Assembly (NCBI GenBank): GCA_001599975.1
Contig: BCIO01000003.1
Location: 2,040,677 to 2,104,676, forward strand
DNA: 64,000 nucleotides
Origin: Cystobasidiopsis lactophilus
Lineage: Eukaryota; Basidiomycota; Agaricostilbomycetes; Agaricostilbales; Chionosphaeraceae
Direction of reading: 5' to 3'
A program made the translations under genes and the position numbers. Below the pieces are notes generated by a model. It saw only the letters and a list, made by a program, of their open reading frames with translations, made no database searches and was not told the origin of the DNA. Shown one piece after another: positions 22,909 through 34,581 of this stretch. Every line of letters starts with the position of its first letter. The first letter of the stretch is position 1.

Positions 22909-24655
22909 TCAATCGTACACCTTTAAGAAGTCACACCACCCTGAAAGGAAACCTGTGGAGGAGCGGGTTAGCTGCGATCGCATTCTGTTCGGAGGCAAGC
23001 GACCAACGAAGATCTAATGCCGCAATGTCAGCGTGTTCAGATGGAATATACAATGCGAACACTCACCGGTTTGTTGAAGGGATGCAAACTGACTCGTAAC
23101 CGAGCTTGAGACGGCAGGGCTTGAGGGCAGTGCCGAACTCGACGTCGATGAGGCAGACTGACTTGAGGAACCGCTTGATGTGGAGGAGCCAGACGAACTC
23201 AAGGAGCTGCTGGCTCGGGTCGACGACGAACTCGGTTTGGATGACGAGCTACTCGGTTTCGAAGAGGCGCTGCTAGGCTTTGATGTCGTGGGTTTCGAGG
23301 TTGACTTGACTGACGAAGATGTTGTTTTGGGTGTGGTGGACGTGGTGGGTTTTGCCGTCGTCTTGGTCGTTACTGGCCTCTTAGTGGACGTTGTTGTCGC
23401 CTTCTTGGTCAAAGTAGACGTTGTCGTCGCCTTCTTGGTCGAAGACGTAGTTTTTCGGGCCGAAGAGGTGGTCTTCCGGGCCGAGTTTGTTGACGACGCC
23501 TTTTTAGCAGCCGTGCTCGTTGTCCGTTTGGTCGACGTCGTGGCGACCTTTTTAGTTGCTGCCAGTTTAAGAGTGACTGTCGACTTGACGGCTGTCTTCA
23601 GGCTTGTTTGCTTCGTTGCAGGGACACCCCTGCGTTCGAGCAAGCTTCGCCGCATGGGCATGGAAGGCTGTCGGTCAATCAGTATCGTGTTCAAAGCAAC
23701 AAAGTTACACACGCACCATCTTCGCCGTCTCGTCCATAGAGCTATAGCCCCACTGCCTGCAGAGTGTGGCTGCCTGCTTCGCTTCTGCGCCACCCGTCAT
23801 GGTCATTTGTACCCACGCATTGCGTGCTGGCATCACTGTTCTGTCAAAGATAGCGGATTGGCTGGCGTTGGTGTACACCAAGCTGTACAGCTCTTGGCAC
23901 CCTTGATACCTGATGGCTCAAATGAGATTCGTTCCAAAATGTGCATCGCACCTCGCTTACAGAAAGTCCGGGTCTCTTTCGATAAACCAGTCAAAATGGA
24001 GGAAACTTCTGTCGCTCGTATTGAATGCCGATATGTCTGGGGCGTTCCTCCAACTTTGCCAAAGAGCACAGTGGGCGGCATCTGATTTTGCACGAGAAAT
24101 CATCAGGTCGCCATTGGTAGATCCATCTGAGTCGGCAAAACTCACCTATGAACTGGCCCGTCGGGGCTGGACTTTGATTGTGCTGACCGATATAGATCCG
24201 GGCTCGGAGAACCTGCAATCACCATGATGAGAAGACGACGCCTCCTTTCCATTTGACTACACCAATCACACACAATTTCGTCCCAGGCATCCCTTCGCAT
24301 GAAGTGAGCTGTTGAGCTGATTGGGAAAGGGAGTTGGCTTGTACCTGTGCTCTCCGATCTGAACACGCGGGGATCAGACTCTGCCCGCTACAAAACTTGG
24401 AGCGTCGCTTACGTAGTGAAAGAATGTGCTTCCCGCTTTGGTCTGCGTTGACGGTTCAACAACGAGATACGAATGGAAAGCATCAAATGGTGCTCACGGA
24501 AGTCTCGTAAGTACGCCACGCCTGGCTTGACTTTAGGCACTATTTGGAGTCGAAGCGGCAGGGGCTCTCACGGTCAGTTGTGTCGTATTGAAGGACCAAT
24601 AGGCGAGCGTTGAGTGCAAAAGGGCCACAGGCAGAATAGCACACGAAAGACGCAT
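22909..24655 (-). CDS. predicted secreted protein, paralogue P2 with Ser/Thr/Lys-rich insert
   Basis: The ATG at 24655 gives a signal peptide (MRLSCAILPVALLHSTLA). Shared blocks with P1 are FMRRDAWDEIVLRARIY, SPAPTGQFIDAAHCALW, HFDWFIERDPDFLYQGCQEL, GGAEAKQAATLCRQWGYS and the last exon GFLSGWCDFLKVYD, ending at the TGA 22909-22911. Between the last two blocks P2 has about 200 residues of low complexity: Lys/Thr-rich (KKATTTSTLTKKATTTST) and then Ser-rich. This could be a heavily O-glycosylated, wall-binding stalk, and P1 lacks it. The last intron (22953-23066, 114 nt) is longer than average. The join near 24317-24344 would need a very short 28-nt intron and is the weakest part of the model. 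Function unknown. Confidence 0.75.
23110..23630 (-). repeat. low-complexity Lys/Thr/Ser coding repeat
   Basis: On the minus strand this encodes short imperfect repeats such as TKKATTTST, SARKTTSS and SSKPSSSS inside the P2 secreted protein. The plus strand reads as a long Val/Asp/Glu-rich open frame that is only the shadow of this repeat. Confidence 0.7.
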
Positions 24656-25172
24656 TGCTTCCTCACGTTCACTCGCCAAATCTACAGCCCGCTGTTGGCA
24701 CAAATCCTTCTGGCCGGCGTCGTGAGTCGTGAGTCAGGAAAGAAGTGCATTGGACTCTTCAACTCTTCTCGATGTGAACGAAGATCTCCCTCCCTAAATT
24801 AGCAAAACAACAAGCTGTCATGTAATAAGGCATGCTGCGCGGGCCATAGTTGTTTTGGCCCTTTTGTTCAGTCTGGACGCGGCATTCGCAGCAGAAAAAC
24901 ACCACATGCTATGGGTTTTGAACGACGAAGTGGCAACGCGCACACAGGAGCTCCTTTCCAGGAAAGAAGGGAGCCGGGTGGCAAAATTTGTCAGCTGTCG
25001 ATCGCTTTCTTGGGCGGGCGGGACTCGTGGTGGGCAAGAGAACTTGCTGACTCTCATGACAGGAGGATGCAGTACATAAAGATGCTACCTATTAATCGGA
25101 AAAGCAGAAAAATGCGAAGGTACCGGCACACAAGGTCCTCTAAATCAGGGCGGCTTTGACTCCGCTGAAGAT
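24656..25172. other. intergenic, P2 promoter and carboxylesterase 3' end
   Basis: 517 bp upstream of the P2 start and downstream of the esterase stop. No supported gene. Confidence 0.4.
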
Positions 25173-27194
25173 CTAAATCTTGTTCTTGAGGTAGAAAGGC
25201 GATGGGTTGGAAATGATGTAGTTCATCTGGGTCGTGCGGAAGTTGTCCGTGATTTTCGTTAGGTTCTTGTACTGGACCTGGAGCAAGTTGCCAGCAGGCC
25301 CATACACTGGCCAAGTCGGGAGCCCAGGACCGTTCGGGTCAAGCTGATAGGCGAAGTTGATAAGATATCCACCGCAAGTCGATGCGAGTTTGCCCGCGGA
25401 ACCAAGCCAGACACGAAGCTGGGCTCGTCGTCAATGTTGGAGAGAGCTCGTTGGAGAGCGCTGACTCACATCTGATGCGTGCGGGGTCGGAACTCCTTTG
25501 CCGTTCGAGTACCAGTAGCCAAAGACTGGTTGATTTCGCTGGGCAGCAGCTCGCGACAGAGCCTGGGTGTCACCCGCGTTCAGCTGTGACGCAGTGCGCG
25601 CAATCGGTGCTATCTCACCCTGCGCGGTGCTTGAAACTGGAGGTCTCCAAGAATGGCCGCAGCCTGAAATGAATGGAATTGAGCACGTGAAGCACAATAA
25701 CGACCAAGGGAGGGACCTTGAAGCTTACCTGCTTGCCCATCTTGCCCATCGAGTACATGGTGGAGCCAGTGCCAAAAGGCGAACCTGTGGACCAGCTGTT
25801 TGTAAAGGTGCCAACGAGGGAAGACGAGAGGAGCTCACCTTCCGCTGCTTTGGTGGAATAGAGACTGACAAGTTTCTTGAGGACGGGAGCGGAATACGCT
25901 CCGCTCGTTGCAATCTTGTTCAAAAACTTGTAGACTTGGGTAGTCGTGACGAAGTTCTTGATACCTGAGCTGTAGCCCTCGTCCGCGACGTTGCCAGCCA
26001 CGAACGGAACGTTCGCGAACTGACCGGCCGCGATCATGGCGGCTGGGCTTGCGGGAATAACGGTCCCGTCGACCTGAGGGCCGTATGGGTAATTGATCCC
26101 TGCGTTGAATTTGAGAGTGAGTTGATGGAAGGCGCTCTCATTGAGCGCTTGTCTGGAGAGATCGTTTCAGTTGTGGAAGCATCACTCTTTAGGGCATGCC
26201 TACAGGCACTCGATTTGGTCATTGGCATCGTGGCAGCCACCCTTCAGCACCAGTTGGTCAAAGAAAGGTTGGCGAAGTGTCGCGGGACCCAGGCCGATGG
26301 TATTGGCGGCTCCGGATATCATGAACGCGCCAGAAAACAGGCCATGAGTATTGCCGCCATCTCGAAGCAGATGCGCGCCGACTGAGACTGCGCCTGCGCT
26401 TTGCCCCGAGAGAACGACTCGCGATGGATCGCCGCCAAAGGAAGCACTTGACTGCAAGTCAGTTGCGGTCTGTAGCGGAATGGAGCGCTGCCTACATGTT
26501 CGTTTGAACCCATTCGAGAGCCAATCTTTGATCCAGAAGACCAGCATTCTAGTGAGGGCGACATCAGATTGAAAGTTAGAGTGAAAGGGCAGGAGAGCGC
26601 AGGGCTTGAACTTACTGTGTAGCCTTTTGCTTGACTTTGGGCGCCCGGCAGAAATCCGAAGAACCCCAGCCTGTAGTTCATCGCCACGAACAAGATGCCT
26701 TTTCCCATGGTCCTGCTGAGCGAAAGCAGGGCGGTCGCATCGTAGCCCGCATCTTGCCCACCCCTGAAAGAACCGCCGTAGACGAACACTACGACCGGCA
26801 GTAGACCATCTGCTGACGTGTGATTGCCTGGGACCTGGACGTGCAAAGCCAAACAATCTTCGCTCTGCCCGGCTTGGCTGCTGGATCGTTGGTGACATGC
26901 TGGCCCGTAATGCGTTGCTTCGACGATAGACCCAGCTTCACCAACCACTGCTTGAGGAGGAGCAAATCGTAGAGGTCCAATCGGTGGGATGGCGAAGGGG
27001 ATGCCTGTGCTCGCCACCTTCAAGCCATGCCAGAATTAGGTGAGTCGCTGGTGCTCACCTCGATAGTAGGCATTGCCACGGGAGTCTACACCGCCCACGT
27101 AGGTCACTCCGTTTGGAAGAGTGACTTGGGGCGACTGTGCATTGAGACCCGAAGGCGCAGCTACCAGAAGGAGGAACAGAGTGGGAAACAACAT
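25173..27194 (-). CDS. secreted type-B carboxylesterase/lipase
   Basis: Alpha/beta-hydrolase of the cholinesterase/carboxylesterase family, acting on esters outside the cell. The ATG at 27194 gives a signal peptide (MLFPTLFLLLVAAPSGLNAQ). Splicing produces YYRGIPFAIPPIGPLRFAPP, the usual family opening. The type-B signature SEDCLALHVQVP, the oxyanion region VVVFVYGGSFRGG, the nucleophile elbow VVLSGQSAGAVSVG (Ser of GxSxG), the acidic residue in AGNVADEGYSSG and the histidine in GVPTPHASD are all present, so the triad is complete. At least five introns are needed. The protein ends at NPSPFYLKNKI before the TAG 25173-25175. Members of this family degrade plant esters, lipids or xenobiotics; the actual substrate is unknown. 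Confidence 0.92.
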
Positions 27195-28590
27195 CGAGAT
27201 TGCGGTCGCTGAGAACCTAACTTATAAGAGGTCAGCTTTCCATCCAGAGCGGCGAAGAGAATAGACCTACAGATTAGATTTACAGAAGAGATCTACAACA
27301 CACCGAACAAAGGTGGAGGTCGGAAAGGGGGCGTCAACGCAAGGGCGTTCGCTTGGAGATTACTGGCGGGCAGGGAACAGAACAAACGGAGAACTCTCCC
27401 AAGAGCAAGCAAAAACATTGGACATGCGAGGTGATAGGGTTTCATCATCTTCGGCCATTCCATGCCTCAGAAAGCAACAACTTGAGATGCTTCCGGCCTA
27501 AAAACTCTAATAAATTGTTCCAACGTGACGCGCTGTTTGTGCCAAGACATGGCTGAAAGCAGTCCAGGAAGCACACGGCTAGTGCAGTAGTAGTTGGGAG
27601 GCATGGACTCTCGACCGCTCCTAGGGAAAACCTCTCAAAGTGAGAGAGGCAGGTGAGGAGCTGGAGCCCAGCGCCAGCGCGCCAGACCCGGGTCTGCACA
27701 ACACCGGGTTATCGATAATACCAAGTATCAAGAGCAATGTCTGTGAATGCAACGAAGGCGGACCAATGCCAAGGCACCTCGTCGACGCGGGACGACTTTG
27801 AGTCACCAGAAGGAGGGCCGGCTTGGTGGCGTGCAACGACCTGCTTGCTGCTTTACGCCTTCTGAACAATACATATGACTCTAAAGATAGCTTCAAACGT
27901 CTGCTTGATATCGCGACGCTATAGAAGTCCCGCCCCCTTGGCCACTTTTCCTTTGCCCGGAGCGACTCGAAATGCTTCAGCAATTTGGCTGGCGAGATGT
28001 TGCGCCCCGTCAAGCTACGCCTCACTGTTCATGTTGCTGTGTAGAAGCCTGCAGTGCTTGGGAGCCCCATCGGTGAGGGTTTGCGCATGAAATCTGCTCG
28101 GCGCCTCTTAGGTGCCAAGATCTGAGTCAGGAGCAGCAGCGAGAGATTCTGACAGGCCATCGCCCCAGTTGCTGCCCTGTGCTTCATACAAATGCACTCG
28201 AATCATCTGTGTCTCAAGATCGAGCAGCTTTCAAGGTTATCAAAATTCTGACATTCCTCTGCACTCCCTGGAGGCCCAACTTATTGCCTCTGCCCGTCGT
28301 CTTACACCCAAAGTCTCAATCTCTCCGACAAGCCCTAGCCAACCTTGATGTGTACCTTCATATCTCTCAGAGCAGTGGCAAGAATTAAGCTTCCACCTCT
28401 CCCTGGATTTTTTGCCTTATTCAGCAGCGACGTCCTTGCATCTCCTCGTGCGTCTGCGTTTATGCTCAAAGTGGAGAACCAGAGCACTTCTTGGCGCATT
28501 AAACTAGCCTTGGGTTTGCAGGTCGCTCGTTCTTCCGGAATCCACTTTCTTTCCCGCAACGCTGCTTTCGTTCCATCCATCCCATCGAAC
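27195..28590. other. long divergent intergenic region
   Basis: 1.4 kb between the outward-facing esterase and Cys-rich secreted protein genes. Open frames on both strands (for example 27621-28025 minus) show no motifs or plausible splicing. As the longest gene-free stretch here, flanked by two secreted-protein genes, it could carry extended regulatory sequence for both, but I see no clear element. Confidence 0.4.
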
Positions 28591-29526
28591 ATGCTGCTGA
28601 AGAACTCCATCCTGGCCCTGGTGGCCCTTTCCGCTTCTGCCACGCCGGTTGATCTGGTCGAGCGCGCCGACACATCTCCGGCAGCATTGAGCGAGCGGGC
28701 CGGCCTGCTCTGCTCTCTTGGCTACGACTTGCTCGGCATCTGCAAGGACAAGTGGCTCATTGACGCTCAAAACTGTGGAAGCTTTGTGGGTTGCTTGTGG
28801 AATCGCTGTTGGCTGGTCTGAGCGTTCAACAGGGTTACAAGTGCCCGACCTTGCTCAAGAACTCCCTTGCCACCTGCCGCACCGGCCTGTGCGGGCTTAC
28901 GTGTGTTGCAGGCTACATCTGTTAGTTTTTTTATACTGCTTCAGCCTGCGACTTTCGCTCATACATCAGTCAGTGGTCGGCACCGAGTGCGTTCCGGCTT
29001 GCAGCGCCGCGACTTGCCCGCCTGTCGCCAATGGCATGGCAGGATGCATAAATAACGTCTGCAGCACGTACTGTGATTCTGGCTACACTTTATCAGCCAC
29101 TGGGCAGTGCGTCGCTAACTGCGACCCCGCCAATTGTCCGACCAGCCTCAACGGCACGCCTTTCTGCACTACCTCCAACCAATGTGGACTCCAATGCGCC
29201 ACTGGATACGTCCTGAAGGACCTGAAGTGCGTCTTGGACACGACTGTTTGCACGGTGGCCAAGTGGGTGGTCTTTCTGCCCGTTGCGTTTCGGTCGATCT
29301 AAACTCCCGCTGCAGCTGCCTGCTGAGTGCTCCTGCTGGCATGTCTGCCACTTGCGACACACTGACTAACCGGTGCCAATATGTGCGTTCGCTCATTGTT
29401 CTTCGTTCGCACCACTCACTTCCCGTCCAGGCTTGCAAGACCGGCTTGCTCTTCAACAACCTTACTTTGGCCTGCCAGGCCAAGTCTCTTGTCTGCTCTG
29501 TTCTTTCTCTCCTGCCCGGCTGCTAG
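28591..29526 (+). CDS. cysteine-rich secreted protein (PriA-like layout)
   Basis: The ATG at 28591 gives a signal peptide (MLLKNSILALVALSASATP) followed by a propeptide-like segment. Splicing then yields a chain of Cys-rich modules: GYKCPTLLKNSLATCRTGLC, GTECVPACSAATCPPVANG, GCINNVCSTYCDSGYTLS, GQCVANCDPANCPTSLNG, NQCGLQCATGYVLKDLKC and NRCQYACKTGLLFNNLTLAC, ending at the TAG 29524-29526. Four introns with normal GT-AG borders fit all frames. About 35 cysteines at regular spacing indicate many disulphides. The layout recalls basidiomycete PriA-type secreted proteins, but that link is from memory of the pattern, not a match I could test. Likely extracellular or wall-associated. Confidence 0.8.
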
Positions 29527-30238
29527 ACAGCCCTCTTCGCCTCGTCCATTGATACCTGCTGGCCAGCAAATTCTTGTTCTTAGTCCTCAGTCCGTAGCCC
29601 CTGGAAGGGATTTCGCTCCTCAATATTGATGAATCAAGACTATGCATCTGTCAGCGTCACTGAGATGATACTTCACCATGAGTCCGAGACCTTTGCCATC
29701 ACTGGCAGAAAGACGTCTCGCCACTGCGCTTGATCTGATTTCTTGTGTGGGTAGCCTTCCTGATGCGGTCATGTACGAACAATCAATCGATACCTGCTTC
29801 GATTGCTCGGGGAGGTTTTGCTTTCACTCTTGCCGGAATTCGCCTTTCAATCCTGCTCCCCAGCTGATGGCAGGCTGCCAGCAGCTGCTCGCGCCGTCGT
29901 TTCTTCTACCTGCTGCTGCTTCTCGAGCCGCTTGCGCTCACACTGTGGCGGCGATCCTTTGGTTTTCTGCTCCCTCTTCTAGCCCACTTTGTTATTAAGA
30001 CTTTAAACCGGACTACTGCTCTGTTTTCTGTTCGAAAAGCCTCGCTCGACGAAAATCCCAAGGGCCTCAGATCACTGCTAGCCCGTCCTAGTCCTCAATC
30101 AAAACACTCCTATGCTTAGCCCCACGAGCGCTTGCGCTCCTCTGACCACAAGCTTCAGCTCATGCTAGGACTCCCTTTGTCATCCCTCCCCCTGCCGTCG
30201 GCCCTGGTCTTGGCCTTTGGCAACGAACGAGTCCTGAA
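29527..30238. other. intergenic stretch
   Basis: 712 bp. A 106-codon open frame from a real ATG at 29678 is present but has no recognisable features, so I do not call it a gene. Confidence 0.35.
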
Positions 30239-31976
30239 ATGGTGGTTGCTACGAAATCTACTAAAACAGGGGCAATCGTACGAGTTCTCAGCAAGGCGGC
30301 CCGTCAGAAAGGTCCATTTTCAAAGGTTGCCACCGAATGCCTCAAAGTTCTGGATGTCAGTCTGTCTTCAAAAGACCCTTGGCTGGACCAAGCTGCCAGC
30401 ATTTTGCACGAGCGCCATTCCCTCAGACCCCCAGCGCCCGATGTTCTGGTGGTGGATGCCCCCACGTAATGCGCTTCTGGTCTTTTGCAGGTCTACGAGC
30501 CTATTGACAAGTTTCCCTGCGTATAGCTGCCCAAAAGACAAGATTAAAGATGGTTCTGCGCTCTCATGGCATGCTGGAGCGGGTCATTTCGAAGTTCGTT
30601 CTCAGGTTATGTCGCTATATGGGCGTGTCTGATGGTAGACTCAGCTCAGAGCATATTCGCTCGACATCCCTATACTGGGCCAGCTCACTTCAAATCATCC
30701 TGTAATTGCATTCCATTATATACCCTATGGCCGCTCCTGACTAGAGGTCCTAGCTGACCGACACAAAATCCCATGACCTCACTCGAGGTAGCGAAGTGCC
30801 GACTCATTACGCGGGCGCTGTTGCTGCTATGACGAGTGCACTGCTGTGTCATCGTTATCCAGCGAAACTTCTAGCTACTATCGCAACTTGGTGCGATGAA
30901 GGCCAACTTCTGTCGAAATTGAAAGCCGGTCTTGTGGCCGAGGGGGCAGCTCTCAAGCAGCTTCAGGCTGATTTGGGTATCAAGGAAGTCAAATCGAAGT
31001 CAAGAGACGGCTGCAAGGAAATGAAGCAGGTTCAAGCGATACGGACAGAGATCGAAGGTTCGCAGCCAGTTGCGCATCTGAGGGCACTACTGACTTTAAC
31101 GCAGAGCGTTCATTCTGCTACAGTAGAATGGTATTTTGCTACCACGAGCTGAGCTGCTGCGCCATTGCAGCTTTTTTGGAGTCGCCGTCATTTGGAAGTG
31201 AAATCGAAGAGAAGGACGACACTCAATTGACTCTTGCCTGCCTCTTGTCTCACGCCAAAATTTTTGCTTCTGCCATCCAAAAAGAAACACGTCCACCCTG
31301 TGAGCGATCCGATTTGTGCATTCCAGTCGACTAGTCTCAACTGGGACGAACAGGCCAATACAAGTTTAGCCTGTTGACCGGCTTTGTCCCGAGTGCCTAC
31401 AAGCAGTTCGTCGGGGTCCTCTCAACTCGGCATAAAAAACTTGATCAAGAGCGTCGAGCTGCTGTATACTGGCTTCGCAGCGAAACCTCGACTTGTGTAG
31501 CATTGATATGGGATACTTGCGCGCCTGTGCCGGCCACCTACATGAAGGCTCTGAACGCTTTTCTTGTCTCTCATCAATTGCTCCTGGAGTTCCAACATTG
31601 CGATTGGGTTACGAACTTTGGCTATGACGATTCGCTGTCAACTCTTCGAGCCCTTGATGAACACCCTGCTTTTCGGCTACCTAGCACACTGGCACAATTT
31701 CATCGGAACTTCGTTGGCAAATTCGTTCTGGCAACAAAGATGGAGATCAAGGATGAGGTTCTCATCAAGGAAGGTCAGCTTGCATACGAGCACCTACCCG
31801 ATTTCAAACAAAGATACTGGAACGCTGCTGTAGACGATTTGTTGAAACATCTTCGCGCAGTGGAGGATTTCTACTATCAAGCAGCCGACCTCAACCGCTT
31901 CCAAAAGATGGTGTGGGACGAGTTCTGGAAGGAAATCGAATTCGCCACCCCACTTCACAGCGCCGGCTGCGGCTAG
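30239..31976 (+). CDS. hypothetical multi-exon protein
   Basis: Three coding-like blocks lie in order on the plus strand. The ATG at 30239 starts MVVATKSTKTGAIVRVLSKA and runs to DVLVVDAPT (about 30465). A block at about 30750-31125 contains HYAGAVAAMTSALLCHRYPA and a Lys/Glu-rich helix. The largest block ends at the TAG 31974-31976 and contains AYKQFVGVLSTRHKKLDQER and FYYQAADLNRFQKMVWDEFW. Amino-acid composition and helix pattern look like genuine protein, but the introns between blocks are not certain and some would have to be only about 25 nt long. I do not recognise the family. It might also be two genes or a decaying one. Confidence 0.48.
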
Positions 31977-32299
31977 ACCGCTCAAGTCCTTCAACTTGTA
32001 CTCGCACGTCACTTTGACTCTTTCTGTGTACTCTATGATTCTCTGTAGAGCCCATGTCAGTGTTCACCGATTGTTTCCGTACGATGTAGTTTGCATGATT
32101 TCATGCGTTTCGATTTCCTTAGACATCATCAAACTCTTTGGGAATATCTACAACAAGCACACAAGGGGCAAATGAGATTCCACCAAGAGTGCAGTGGTAT
32201 ATGTAAAGTCCACGAAAAAGGGCAAAACCAACAGGCCATTTTGCCACCAAGTTCGAAAGGGTGGCCACCGGGGCCAAAAGCGCTTGAGAGTCGACCAAA
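31977..32299. other. convergent 3' intergenic region
   Basis: 323 bp between the hypothetical gene (plus) and the PH-domain gene (minus). Nothing supported beyond presumed 3' UTRs. Confidence 0.4.
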
Positions 32300-34581
32300 T
32301 CACACCTTTTGCCCTCTTTGACTTGGTGACTGTTGTTGTTGCTGTTGTTGTTGTTGCTGCTGCTGGGGGTGAAAGTAGCGGTCGACGGCCTCGATGGCCT
32401 CCCTCCCAATTTGTGTCGCGCTCCTCTGCCGCCCGTGCCCCCTACTGCCACCGGAGGACGAAACGACGCCGTACTTGGCCAAAAGCGGCGGTGGCGGTGG
32501 TGGCCCGTCTTCTTCCGCTGCCGAGAGCTGCGCCTCGATGGACGGCAGATTCCGAGAGTCGGAGGGCGTAGGCAGGCCGGCTATCGAGTGGCGCTGCTGC
32601 ATTTGTTGCGCTTTGCCAGGGGTAGAGATGCTATCAGAGGAAGGTTGCTGAGTGGTGGAAGGTAGGGAAGCGCCACCGCCAGAGGAGGAAATGGCCTGGG
32701 AGGGCCGGTGTTGAAGGATCGGCGGGATGTGGATGGGGGTGGAAGGTAAAGCTGAAGGGTTGGACCGGCGGGCGGCGGCCAGTAAGACGCGGATGGCCGA
32801 GATCCACTTGATCTCGCTCTCTTCGTCCTGTTCGAACACGCGAAACTAAGCACCTCTGGAGCAGCAGCTTAGGGGCAGGAGAAGCACGAACGGTAGCACA
32901 TAGACGCAGGGTGCGCTTAGGGGTGATGATTTGAAAGCAATGGTCGAACACCTTGTTGCCACCGCCGGGTGAGGTAGGCGCGTTGTCGTCCGATGTGCCG
33001 CCGAATGAAGTGCCCAGCTGGCCGGACGCGGATCCGCCCATATTACTGCCTGACGGCGCGGAGCCAGGGCGGCCACCAACACCACTGGGCTGGGAAGGCT
33101 CGTACTCCATCACGTCCAAGATGCGTGCCAGCGGAATGGACTGGTGCACTTTCGGGTCCTGTTTACTTCAACTTGAACACAATACACGCAAGGCTGGATG
33201 GAGTGGCTGAAGACAAACCATGTGGGACTTGGAATAAGCCAAAGCGGTGGAGGACAGGGTGAACCAGCGCTTGCGCCAGTTCTTGCGCTTGCCCTGCTTG
33301 GTCAGATAGCCGGAAAGAATGGTCTTCTCCGGGTCAGGGTGCTGGCCCCAAGTGACGCCTGGCGTCTTAGTCGGGGTCGACATCGGTGGCGGCGCAGCAG
33401 CAATCGGCGCTGCAAGTTGCTGCTGCTGAGCCGGGGCGGCAGGGAGAGGGCCGACGTCCGAGTCCTCGCCATCCTCAGAAGCGGAGGAGGAAACGACCTG
33501 GTTGTTGGAGTCTTGCCGACGGGGCGAGCGAGGGGAGCGGGGAGAAGAAGGCAGGTCGGTGGGGGAGGAGGAGGCGGAGAGGGCCTGGGAGGAGAGCGAG
33601 CCCACGGAGAGTGTGTTGAGCTGGGCTAAGGTGGCCGACACCCGGTTGTCGTTGTTGGCGCCGAACGAAGGGGGCGGGTTGACGTACGAGTTGGGCGGGG
33701 CGGCCGAGTAGGTGGAGCTCGAGTCCTGGCTGGTGGCTGACCAAGGCTGGGAAATAGTGGACCGGTATGAGGAGGGCTCCATGGTCGGCTGCTGGTAGGA
33801 GGAAGACGAGGGCCTGCGCGGAGTGGACTGCTGGGCGGCGGACATGGCCATGGGCTGGGCCGCAGCAGAGGGCGTCGTGGGTTCCGACGAGCCTTCGGTC
33901 AAGGAGCGCTCCTCGTCCCTCGCGCGCTTGGCCGCCTTGGCGACTTGGTCGATCTTGACGACCCAATCGTTCAGGTCAGCCTCGGAGGCGGCCTGGACGT
34001 AGTAGGTGCGCTGGGCGGTGACGATGCCAAAGACGTGGTCGTGCTTCTTGACCTGGACCTGGGCGCAGGTGCGCACGGTGGCCAGTGGGATGTCGCGGAG
34101 CAGCTTGTACTCTTTGGAGTCCTTGTAGTAGCCGAAGCGCTTGGGGCGGAGGACGAAGTAGCGCTTCTTCCACGCGTGCCGGCGCTCCCCCTTCTTCATG
34201 AGGTAGCCCGACTTGATGGCCAGCTCCTTCCACACGTCCTCCATCCCTCGCTCGCGGTCCTCCTCACCTTGTCCCTCCGAGTCGGACTCGTTCCCTTCAT
34301 GGTGGTGGTGGCCGAGGTGGAAGTGGCGGTGGCGAGGCGAGGAGTGCGAATGCGACTCCGAGATGGGCGGCAGGCGCTGCCCTTGGTCGTCCTCGTTCTC
34401 GCTGGACAGCGGTGAGGTCTGTTCATGCCTCTATCAGCGAATGCAACCAGCATTAGAAGGGGAGGCAAAAGCGACGAACCGGCGCAGGGGCCAGGGAGGA
34501 CCTGAGCGAGTCCCGGTCATTGGGCGACAGGGTGGCGCTCAGGCGGCGCTGCACCTGGGCCAACGAAGGTTGCTGGGCCAT
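32300..34581 (-). CDS. tandem PH-domain protein with Gln-rich tail
   Basis: Phosphoinositide-binding adaptor expected at membranes. The ATG at 34581 starts MAQQPSLAQVQRRLSATLSP; an intron follows APAP, and a His-rich acidic linker precedes PH domain 1 (SGYLMKKGERRHAWKKRYFV to LNDWVVKIDQVAKAAKRA). A Ser/Pro/Gln-rich linker of about 180 residues leads to PH domain 2 (ILSGYLTKQGKRKNWRKRWF). This domain is split by an intron after YSKSHM and by an insert of about 50 Gly/Ser residues before NKVFDHCFQIITPKRTLRLC, and closes with VFEQDEESEIKWISAIRVLL. The basic KR...W...R...F pattern in the first strands fits lipid binding in both. The C-terminal tail is Pro/Ser-rich and ends in a glutamine run. The stop is at 32300-32302. 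Confidence 0.93.
32330..32366 (-). repeat. CAG/CAA polyglutamine tract
   Basis: Seen as a run of ttg/ctg triplets on the plus strand. It encodes about twelve consecutive Gln near the C-terminus of the tandem PH protein. Mixed CAA and CAG codons should make it more stable than a pure repeat. Confidence 0.85.

Noticed and set aside
23180-24085. 301-codon plus-strand frame rich in Val, Asp and Glu
   Set aside because: Shadow of the Lys/Thr/Ser repeat in the minus-strand P2 gene, whose domains and splice sites are convincing.
29678-29998. 106-codon frame from an ATG, moderately Cys-rich
   Set aside because: No signal peptide, no regular Cys spacing and no splice support; not enough to call a gene.
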